A stretch of DNA of 64,000 nt from Desulfitobacterium hafniense DCB-2 (GTDB lineage: Bacteria > Bacillota > Desulfitobacteriia > Desulfitobacteriales > Desulfitobacteriaceae), in the NCBI RefSeq assembly GCF_000021925.1, contig NC_011830.1, positions 2,949,001-3,013,000 on the forward strand. The letters are read 5' to 3'. Shown piece after piece: positions 16,017 through 23,366 of this stretch (position 1 is the first letter of the stretch; the number at the start of each line of letters is the position of its first letter). The translations under genes and the position numbers were made by a program. Under the pieces are notes generated by a model. That model was not told where the DNA came from and did no database searches. It saw only the letters and a list, made by a program, of their open reading frames with translations.

Positions 16017-16934
16017 CTAAGCTTTACTCGCTTCTGTCTGCTGAGGGATATGCCTGCCTTTCCTCTCCGAAATCAATAACCCTGTTAATGTCAGTACAAT
16101 TCCCAATACTGAAACTCCGGTAATTTCCTCACGCAGCACAATAACGGCAGTAATAACGGTTATGACAGGAACCAGATAAATATAAACGCTGGTTTTGACT
16201 GCGCCCAATAGTTTCACCGCCGAGTTCCAGGTCACAAAGCAAAGCGCCGATGCCCCCAACCCTAAAAACAGAATATTGAATAGGTTATTTGGTCGTGTTA
16301 ATTCAGTTATGTCCGGATTGAACCCCAATATGCATAAAGCGGGTATCATAAACACCAACCCATAGAAGAAAATTCTCCGTGTTGCCTGAATGGTGTTGTA
16401 GTGAAACCCGCTTATTTTCTTGGTCAGCACAGAATAGGCGGCCCATACCACGGCAGCTAAAACAGCCAGTATATCTCCCAAGGGATTCAGTTGCAGGTTG
16501 TTGCTTCCGTTAAAGCTGATCAGGATAATCCCGACAACAGCAACACTAAAACCTATAAAAAACCGCACCCTCAATTTCTCAGTATCTAAAAACAGATGAG
16601 CAAACAAAGCGGTAAAAAAAGGTGAGATTGCGACAATTACCCCTACATTGGAGGCGAAAGTATAGGTTAATGCTATATTTTCAAGCAGGAAATACAGGGT
16701 AACCCCGCATAAACCGGCGGCGGCAAAATATAGATCCTGCTTTCTTTCCCTGATCCTGAGCCTGTGAGGATAAGCGAGGAGCAAGATAAGAAAACCAATC
16801 GCAAACCTTAAGAAAAGTATTTCCACAGGCGTTATGGATTCTAAAAGCAACTTGGTGGATATAAAGGTTGTACCCCAAATAAAAATCGTCATAAATGCCA
16901 GCAAATGTCCTTGAAGCTCTTTTCTTGTGTCCAT
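16017..16934 (-). CDS. EamA/DMT-family membrane transporter
   Basis: The 305-aa protein has about ten hydrophobic segments arranged as two five-helix EamA repeats, each starting with a short polar region (FIWGTTFISTKLLLE in the first, LAAVVWAAYSVLTKKI in the second). It is expected to export metabolites or drugs; the substrate cannot be inferred. The ATG at 16934 follows AAAGGGG by 4 nt. It starts 25 bp after the restored end of an AraC regulator gene on the same strand, so that regulator probably controls it. Confidence 0.9.
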   Translation of the reverse strand: MDTRKELQGHLLAFMTIFIWGTTFISTKLLLESITPVEILFLRFAIGFLILLLAYPHRLRIRERKQDLYFAAAGLCGVTLYFLLENIALTYTFASNVGVIVAISPFFTALFAHLFLDTEKLRVRFFIGFSVAVVGIILISFNGSNNLQLNPLGDILAVLAAVVWAAYSVLTKKISGFHYNTIQATRRIFFYGLVFMIPALCILGFNPDITELTRPNNLFNILFLGLGASALCFVTWNSAVKLLGAVKTSVYIYLVPVITVITAVIVLREEITGVSVLGIVLTLTGLLISERKGRHIPQQTEASKA

Positions 16935-16959
16935 GAAACCCCTTTCCATTCAAAAAAAA

Positions 16960-17785
16960 TCAGCTTTGAGAATCCTTAAAAATGCTCCTGTATTGTTTTG
17001 GGGTTAGCCCGATAAACTTTTTGAAAAAGTTAGAAAAATGGCTTTGATCAGTAAACCCGGTCTGCAATGCCACGTCAATGGGCAACACCCCCCCTCTCCA
17101 GCATTTTCTTTGCTTTATCAATCCGTATCGTTTCCAAATAGCTATAGGGAGAGATGCCTTTTTGCTTTGTAAAGGAACGAAGCAGATAGTATTTGCTCAG
17201 CCCGGTCAAATTGCCTAAGTCGGCCAGGGTGATAGTTTCCATGTAGTGTTTTTCTAAGAATTCACAGATAGCCCGTGCTTCCGCGCTTTGTTCTGCAGTT
17301 GCAGTCGTTGCTGCCTGCTCTGTATACTCTTCTATGAGCTGCTCTAAAAGGAAAAAGAATAGTTCTTCTTTCCTGAAATCTTTTTCTTCCTCCATAAGCA
17401 TTTGGTGCAGCTCCCGGAGTATAGTAACCAACTCGCTATGAAAAACGACTTGAGAGGTAAAATAAGGCAAATACTCTTCCCCTTTTATTTCCAAGACCGC
17501 CTTGCTCATAATTTCCGGCTGGATATTGATACAGCGATAATCCAATGTTTTGCCGTCAATTTGTTCGCAAATATGATTGTCGCGGGGATTGAAGATCAGA
17601 AGATCACCCGGCTCAATGGTATATTCCTTATTTTTGCAGGATAAAAACCGCTGACCTTTTTCAATAAACCCAATCACATAATACTCATGAAAATGGTTGG
17701 GAAACTTCTGCATAATCCCTTGAAAATGATAGGCTTCAACCTTTAATTCCGGGTCATATTTTACGATTCTCATTTCCTGTTTCAT
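16960..17785 (-). pseudogene. AraC-family regulator gene interrupted by a +1 frameshift in a G7 tract
   Basis: The intact frame gives a cupin-type sensor (HFHEYYVIGFIEKGQ, PGDLLIFNPRDNH) and the first helix-turn-helix (LADLGNLTGLSKYYLLRSFTKQKG). It then ends early after LERGGVAH at 17075. Dropping one G from the seven-G run (minus strand, 17088-17094) restores VLPIDVALQTGFTDQSHFSNFFKK and continues to a stop at 16960. That gives 274 aa, the normal AraC length with the second HTH. It is either a recent mutation, a slippage-based on/off switch, or a sequencing error. AAGGAGG precedes the ATG. Confidence 0.85.
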
Positions 17786-17907
17786 GAAACTTATCCTCCC
17801 TTCCCGGTTATCTGCTATTTAGCATACCACAGGCGGTACTGGAGTTCTTGTATGATATTGCCCTTTACCTTTCATCCCGCCAGCAGCACCAGGAATCCTT
17901 TAAAAGC

Positions 17908-17951
17908 AAAAGCCGGACTCCCTCCTAAGCAGCAGTGGGAATCCGGCTTTT
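17908..17951 (-). terminator. Terminator of the M42 peptidase cluster
   Basis: AAAGCCGGA-TCCC pairs with GGGA-TCCGGCTTT across a 14-nt loop. On the minus strand it ends in GGCTTTTGCTTTT. It lies about 60 bp past the last peptidase gene. Confidence 0.75.
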
Positions 17952-18011
17952 ACGTTTTCTCTGATCCATGATAAACGACGCTACATGATGAACAGGGAAT
18001 CACGGTTGAAC

Positions 18012-19022
18012 CTACAGTTCAGCAGGTCCTTCCAAAAGAGCCAGCAGCAATTGAGCCGCTCCCTCGATATCCCCTTGATCCACCATTTCCGAGGGACTGT
18101 GAATATAGCGGGTGGGAATGGAGACGACCCCGGAAGGGATCCCTCCTTTGGTGAGATGGATGGCCCCGGAATCTGTACCGCCAAATTCGAGAACCTCCCA
18201 TTGATAAGGGATGTGATGCTGTTCAGCGGTTTGCGCCATCCAGGACTTGATCTTGGGATGGGTAATCATGGAGCGGTCAAATACCTTGATCGCCACCCCC
18301 TGGCCCAGCTTCACATCCATAGGGTGGGACTTGGGAGTGTCCCCTGTTCCGGTAACATCCACCGCCAGGGCTAAATCGGGTTCCAGGGCAAAGGCTGCCG
18401 TTTGGGCACCGCGAACTCCCACCTCTTCCTGTACTGTAAAGACAAAATACACTTCATGCTGGGTTTGCAGGCGTTTCAGCACTTCAATAGCGATAAAGCA
18501 GCCCACCCTGTCATCCAGAGCTTTGGCAGTCAGGCGCTTGGCTTGTTTGTGGAAGCTTCCCACAAAGACAGCGCTTTCTCCCACCTGCACCTTAGCTTTG
18601 CTTTCCTCTAAGGAGGTGGCTCCGATATCAATATAGAGCTTATTCAGCTTTAAATCGGTGGGTTTTTCAAGCTTCTCGACACCAATGGTGCCCATGAGCC
18701 CGTTTTGAAACTGAACGCGGCGGTGGGGCAACCCCTGAATCGAGACACCGCCCAGGGGGGCAAAACGCAAAAAACCCTTTTCATCAATATGGGTGATCAT
18801 CACTCCGATTTCATCGGCATGGGCGGCGATCATAATTTTTTTGCCTGTTCCCCGGCGTACCGCCATAAGATTTCCCAAGGCATCTGTGTTTATCTCATCG
18901 CAGTAGGGGCGGATTTCTTCAGCAATCAGCGAATTTACATTGCCTTCAACACCCGATGGACCAAAACATTGGGTTAATCGTTCCAAAAGTGTATAATCCA
19001 AAGGTTTGTGATCGTATGGCAT
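18012..19022 (-). CDS. M42-family metallo-aminopeptidase (copy 1)
   Basis: The 336-aa cytosolic zinc/cobalt aminopeptidase has all M42 site motifs: HADEIGVM, DDRVGC, the catalytic pair VQEEVGVRGA, AVDVTGTGD and RYIHSPSEM. Family members remove N-terminal residues from peptides and form tetrahedral dodecamers. AAAGGAGG precedes the ATG. It is the last of three tandem paralogs on the minus strand, 23 bp after copy 2. The paralogs differ enough to suggest different residue preferences. Confidence 0.95.
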   Translation of the reverse strand: MPYDHKPLDYTLLERLTQCFGPSGVEGNVNSLIAEEIRPYCDEINTDALGNLMAVRRGTGKKIMIAAHADEIGVMITHIDEKGFLRFAPLGGVSIQGLPHRRVQFQNGLMGTIGVEKLEKPTDLKLNKLYIDIGATSLEESKAKVQVGESAVFVGSFHKQAKRLTAKALDDRVGCFIAIEVLKRLQTQHEVYFVFTVQEEVGVRGAQTAAFALEPDLALAVDVTGTGDTPKSHPMDVKLGQGVAIKVFDRSMITHPKIKSWMAQTAEQHHIPYQWEVLEFGGTDSGAIHLTKGGIPSGVVSIPTRYIHSPSEMVDQGDIEGAAQLLLALLEGPAEL

Positions 19023-19045
19023 GGAATGTCCTCCTTTAATCTCAT

Positions 19046-20065
19046 TCAGCGGAAAGAAAATTCATGGGGAATCGCCTTTAAGATACCATCCACTAAATTC
19101 AGGGTATGCTCAATATCCTTTTCAGCCAGGACAGAGGCTGTGGAATGAATATACCGGCAAGGGACACTGAGGGCGATAGTGGGAATGCCTTCACGGCTCA
19201 GATGAATTCTGCCGGCGTCATTTCCCCCGCTGTGCCCTCTGCGCAGCTGGTAAGGGATGCCCATCTTTTCGGCAAGATCGATGACCTGCCGGAGCAGCTG
19301 CGGCTGATATAGAGTGGCGTTATCCAGCATGGAGAGGGCGGGACCTTTGCCCGGTTCAGTAACCCACTCCCCTTCTTCCACTTCCATCATCTGGGCGGAC
19401 ACAGTCCCTTCTAGGACAATCGCAAAGTCCGGCTGGACGTGGTAAGCGGCTACCGTCGCCCCCCGGAGCCCTACTTCTTCCTGTACGGTGAAAGCACCGA
19501 TCAGATTAAGGGCATAATCCCGTTTTAACAGCTGGGCCAGTATGGCGCAGCCCACCCGATCATCAAAGGCTTTGCCCTTTAAATAGCCTTGGCCCAGCTT
19601 TTCCATCTCTGTAAAGAAATAGGCATAATCCCCGATCTTCACATGTTTTTCTGCTTCTTCTTTCGATTTGGCGCCGATGTCAATATACAATTGCTCGATG
19701 GTCAAAGCCTGCTCCCGCTCTTTAGGTTTCTGGAGATGAATGGCTTTGGCACCGATCACTCCCGTCAGGGCGTTGATCTTCAGAGGTTTAGAGACCAGGA
19801 TCCGCGGATCGATACCCCCTACAGGTTGAAATTTCAGAAAACCATCTGCAGTGATGGCGGTGATCATCAGGGCCACTTCATCCATATGGGCGGCGATCAT
19901 CACCTTGGGAGCGGAAAGGGGGGGATTTTTTTGGACGATGAGGTTGCCTATTTTATCCGTGCTCAGGGAATGCACGCAAGGTTCCAGCTCCGCGGCCAGG
20001 GCCTGGCGTATTTCCTTTTCCGCTCCCGAGGTGCCATTAAGCTCCGACAATATCTTTAGTAGCAT
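19046..20065 (-). CDS. M42-family metallo-aminopeptidase (copy 2, Glu at a metal-ligand position)
   Basis: The 339-aa paralog has HMDEVALM, DDRVGC, VQEEVGLRGA and RYIHSTASV. At the place where the neighbours have a ligand Asp (AVDVT, AIDVT) it has VLEGTVSA, with Glu instead. Glu can replace Asp as a metal ligand, so activity is still likely, perhaps with altered metal or substrate preference. GGAGGG precedes the ATG. Its start overlaps the end of copy 3 by 10 bp, indicating a coupled operon. Confidence 0.95.
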   Translation of the reverse strand: MLLKILSELNGTSGAEKEIRQALAAELEPCVHSLSTDKIGNLIVQKNPPLSAPKVMIAAHMDEVALMITAITADGFLKFQPVGGIDPRILVSKPLKINALTGVIGAKAIHLQKPKEREQALTIEQLYIDIGAKSKEEAEKHVKIGDYAYFFTEMEKLGQGYLKGKAFDDRVGCAILAQLLKRDYALNLIGAFTVQEEVGLRGATVAAYHVQPDFAIVLEGTVSAQMMEVEEGEWVTEPGKGPALSMLDNATLYQPQLLRQVIDLAEKMGIPYQLRRGHSGGNDAGRIHLSREGIPTIALSVPCRYIHSTASVLAEKDIEHTLNLVDGILKAIPHEFSFR

Positions 20066-21117
20066 ACTCTTCCCTCCAAATCTTCAGGAAGTCCGGCGAT
20101 AAAATAGGCCAGCAGTTTTCCGGTCAGGATCACATCCTGCATATCAATGGTTTCCACAGAGGTATGCATATAGCGTAAAGGTATGGACACTAAGCCCGTG
20201 GGCACACCGGCTTGTGTCACCTGAATAGCCCAGGCATCTGTGCCGCTGCGTCCCGGAACGGGATGGTTTTGATAAGGGATACGGGCTTCTTTGGCCGCCT
20301 TAACCAATTCTTCATAGACGAAGGGATGGATATTGGGCCCCAGGGCAATGGCCGGACCTTTCCCCAACTCTTTTTCTACTTGCCCTTTGGTATCCGGAGT
20401 GCTGGCATGGGTGACATCGATAGCGATGGCCAAATCCGGATTTAAGCTATAGGCACTGGTGGTTGCCCCTCTATAGCCAACCTCTTCCTGAGTGGTGCTG
20501 ACGGCAATGACATCATGAGCATGCTGCAGCCTTTGCAGTTCTTCCAGACATATTTTCATAACGACCACTCCTGCCCGGTCATCAAAGGACTTGCCGGCCA
20601 GGACATGATTCAGTAATTCCAAAGTATTGCGCCGCAGGGTAATGATATCCCCCACCTGAATGACCTCCTTGATCTGCTCAAAAGTCATTCCCACATCGAT
20701 CCCCATCTGTTCTGCTTTCACGGCTTTTTCTTCACCTGCGGTCATTAAATGGGGCGGAGTGGAGCCGATGACCCCCAGGACAGGCTTTCTGCCATGGACG
20801 ATGACTTCCTGGGAAAGCAGGGTACGCTGATCCACACCCCCTACTGGGGTAAAACGCAGGAAGCCGCTGGGTTCGATCCCTTTGACCATGAGGCCTATTT
20901 CATCCATATGGGCGGCCAGCATGATTTTATAGCGCCCCTGGGTCCCCTTTTTGTGGGCATAAATATTGCCCAAGGCATCCTGGCCGACCTGATCGGCTAA
21001 GGGGGTGAACGCTGCCAGGACCAAGGGAGCAAGAGTTTCCTCATATCCTGATACACCGGAATTTTCCGAGAGTTGTTTTAGAAATTCCTTCGCGCTGGAT
21101 AATTGCGCGTTATTCAA
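20056..21117 (-). CDS. M42-family metallo-aminopeptidase (copy 3)
   Basis: The 353-aa first gene of the peptidase trio has motifs HMDEIGLM, DDRAGV, TQEEVGYRGA, AIDVTHAS and RYMHTSVET. The TTG at 21117 (NNAQLSSAKEF) is preferred because AGGAGG lies 9 nt before it; longer frames upstream have no such site. Together with the M20 dipeptidase beyond the RNA-like repeat, it forms a peptide-degradation region. Confidence 0.93.
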   Translation of the reverse strand: MNNAQLSSAKEFLKQLSENSGVSGYEETLAPLVLAAFTPLADQVGQDALGNIYAHKKGTQGRYKIMLAAHMDEIGLMVKGIEPSGFLRFTPVGGVDQRTLLSQEVIVHGRKPVLGVIGSTPPHLMTAGEEKAVKAEQMGIDVGMTFEQIKEVIQVGDIITLRRNTLELLNHVLAGKSFDDRAGVVVMKICLEELQRLQHAHDVIAVSTTQEEVGYRGATTSAYSLNPDLAIAIDVTHASTPDTKGQVEKELGKGPAIALGPNIHPFVYEELVKAAKEARIPYQNHPVPGRSGTDAWAIQVTQAGVPTGLVSIPLRYMHTSVETIDMQDVILTGKLLAYFIAGLPEDLEGRVCY

Positions 21118-21220
21118 TGGGCTCAGCCTCCTATCTTGCCTATGTAGTCGTCGCATATGTAAGGGCAGACTTATGCTTTCTACTGCTGCTTGCCTGCTGG
21201 AGAAAGCATGAAAGCTAAGT

Positions 21221-21850
21221 CTCCAGGATTTTGATTTACACCGGTCGCTCCATAAGCTGCGCGGACAAAACTAACGCTCAAGCCCTCCGCTCCGTCGGGT
21301 GCCCGGCCAAATCGCTCCTGCTCAATGGCCGGTTGGAAACGTCCTGTTTCCAACCCGACTCCGCTGCAGGCTTTTCGCGAAGTTTTGTTTCCGCTCGCTT
21401 AAAGTCGCTTCCCTTGTGTAAATCAAAATCCTTGGGCTGCTTTTCTGGCTTGCATGCAGGGCGTTGTAAGGTGGTAAGATTGCAGGAAATGTGGGGCAAG
21501 TGACTGACCCAAGCTGCTTTTTCCGTCTTTACCGGCGCCGCTTGGGGCGGCAGGGCCGGCTCTTTGGGAAAGGCCCTGAAGATCCCCAAAGTTGACTCCA
21601 GTAATTCCCCATAGAAAGCTTTAAGCCTCAGGACCCTAAAGAAAAACGAAAAGAGACCCGAAAGACGTAGCTTTACGTACAAAAGCGGACGGATTTAGCG
21701 GAGGGGCGGTCAGGTGAACGAGGCTTTCTTAACGTAGCGGAGCCACGGTTCACATGCAGAAAACAGCGGGGTTTGGCGGGAGCTGTTAAGAAAGCGAGTG
21801 AGCCAGCCCCGGAGCTATGGAGTACGCGTTGTGCGTAAAGCTACGCGACC
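21221..21850 (+). ncRNA. Candidate large structured non-coding RNA, copy A
   Basis: A 762-bp gap between minus-strand peptidase genes holds a sequence that recurs at 47870-48466. Helices in this copy: 17-bp closing stem 21225-21241/21416-21432; 21261-21272/21381-21394; 21294-21299/21354-21359; 21303-21309/21326-21332; hairpin 21331-21340/21346-21355; central 21431-21436/21508-21513; and 3' domain 21666-21680/21831-21845 enclosing 21723-21733/21785-21795. These recur in copy B with matched or G-U changes. Wobble patterns say the plus strand is transcribed. No known RNA class recognised; exact ends unknown. Confidence 0.75.
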
Positions 21851-21879
21851 CAGATCGGATCTTCGCCCCAGACAAGCTT

Positions 21880-23283
21880 TTACTCCCCTGCCAGATTGAG
21901 AATAGCCTGAGCATACACCTTGCACGCCAGAATCAGGCTGTCAATGGCCATATATTCATCCGGGCAATGAATAACCTCCGGTTCCCCGGGAAGCAAGGGC
22001 CCGAACGCCACTCCCTGGGGCAATACTTTAGCATAGGTACCGCCGCCAATCGCAAAAGCATACCCTTCCAGACCGGTTACATCGGAGTAGGCTTTCAGTA
22101 AAGAAGTTACCAAAGGACTGTCCTTGGGGACATGGTGGGCTTTCTGATGGGTAAGGACTTTCATTTCCAAGCCGATCTCCTGCCCGCATGCTTCCACAGG
22201 TTTAAGGATCTGATCACCCTGGAAAGTGACAGGATATCTTATATCAATAACAAAACGAAGCCCCTGAGGGTTAAGATCCATAATGCCTAAGTTTAAGCTC
22301 AGCTTTCCTGAGGGTTCATCGGCAAAAGCAATATTAAAGCCTTCCCCAAAAAATCCTGTTCCCGGCCGGTTGTTTAACCAAGTGATGAGTTCAGCCTCCT
22401 CTTGGCTCAAATCCAGGCCGGCGAGAAATTGCAGAGCATAGAGTACGGCATTCTTACCTTTTTGGGGCAGGCTGCCATGGGCCCCCACTCCTTTAAAGAT
22501 CAGGACCAGACCCTCCTCTTCTGCTCCGGAAAGGGACTCCAGATCTCCTGTGACCCCTTCGGGGAAAGTGTACTGGGAAAGCTTCCGGGCAAGCTCTTCC
22601 CGGGTAAACCCTTTCAGCACAACCTGGCAGGAATCGGGAACCACATTGGCCCGTTCTCCTCCCTGGATCCTGATCAGGTGAGGCAAGGGGTTGAATTGCT
22701 TGCTCAATTCCAGGTGAAAGATACCTTTCTCAGCATGGATTAAGGGAAATTCTGCATCGGGGGCAAATCCGAGGACAGGAATATCTTCTTTCGTTTTGTA
22801 ATAGTCCATATCCTCCCATCCTGATTCCTCGTCGGTGCCCAGGATCAGGCGGATTTTTTTCTTAAGGGGGATGTTGCCATCTTTAAGGGCTTTCATAGCA
22901 AAGAGAGCTGCCAGAGTCGGTCCTTTATCGTCGAGAGCCCCCCGGCCATATATTCTGCCCTCCTTAATGGTTCCGCTATAAGGCGGGACAGACCAGCCAT
23001 CACCTTCGGGAACCACATCCAAATGCCCCAGGATGCCCAGGAGTTCCCCGCTGCCCATCTCAATTTGACCGGCATAACCATCAATATTTTTAACCTCAAA
23101 TCCTAACTGTTCGCCAAGACTCAAGGTCCATTCCAGACAATCCCTGATCCCAGGCCCAAAGGGAGCACCTGGGGAAACATGGTCCATATCTTTGACACTT
23201 TTAAATTGGACGCAGTCCTGGACGGCCTTAATCAATTCATCTCTAAGGCCGTCAATATGTTGGTTCAGATTTTCATCATGCAT
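21880..23283 (-). CDS. M20-family dipeptidase (PepV/Sapep-like)
   Basis: The 467-aa zinc dipeptidase has GHLDVVPEGDGW (metal His and catalytic Asp), GRGALDDKGP (bridging Asp), DEESGW (catalytic Glu) and the late GGGTYAKVLPQGVAFGP loop with the last ligand region, matching the PepV-type layout with an inserted lid domain. It splits dipeptides in the cytoplasm. GGAGG precedes the ATG at 23283 by 8 nt. Its stop codon is about 30 bp from the 3' end of the RNA-like repeat on the other strand. Confidence 0.93.
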   Translation of the reverse strand: MHDENLNQHIDGLRDELIKAVQDCVQFKSVKDMDHVSPGAPFGPGIRDCLEWTLSLGEQLGFEVKNIDGYAGQIEMGSGELLGILGHLDVVPEGDGWSVPPYSGTIKEGRIYGRGALDDKGPTLAALFAMKALKDGNIPLKKKIRLILGTDEESGWEDMDYYKTKEDIPVLGFAPDAEFPLIHAEKGIFHLELSKQFNPLPHLIRIQGGERANVVPDSCQVVLKGFTREELARKLSQYTFPEGVTGDLESLSGAEEEGLVLIFKGVGAHGSLPQKGKNAVLYALQFLAGLDLSQEEAELITWLNNRPGTGFFGEGFNIAFADEPSGKLSLNLGIMDLNPQGLRFVIDIRYPVTFQGDQILKPVEACGQEIGLEMKVLTHQKAHHVPKDSPLVTSLLKAYSDVTGLEGYAFAIGGGTYAKVLPQGVAFGPLLPGEPEVIHCPDEYMAIDSLILACKVYAQAILNLAGE

Positions 23284-23366
23284 AGTCATTTCCTCCACTT
23301 CATTGAATCATGCAAACTTCATCTTATGCTAGGATACCCCTTTTAACCAAGAAATTATAGTAAAGT

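Noticed and set aside
19046..20065. Inactive M42 paralog because the ligand Asp is Glu
   Set aside because: Glu can act as a metal ligand, and every other catalytic and metal motif is intact, so loss of activity is not supported.
21278..21682. Minus-strand reading frame of 134 codons inside RNA-like copy A, with a similar peptide encoded at 47839-48078
   Set aside because: The peptide match only reflects DNA identity of the two copies. The frames differ in length and are broken by indels, there is no ribosome-binding site, and the variation preserves base pairing rather than protein sequence.
21221..21850. Group II intron, RNase P, tmRNA or HEARO-type RNA
   Set aside because: No domain-V-like hairpin with the catalytic triad, no RNase P or tmRNA consensus segments, and no reverse transcriptase or HNH/IscB-type gene nearby. 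The OLE RNA was also considered but its partner gene is absent.
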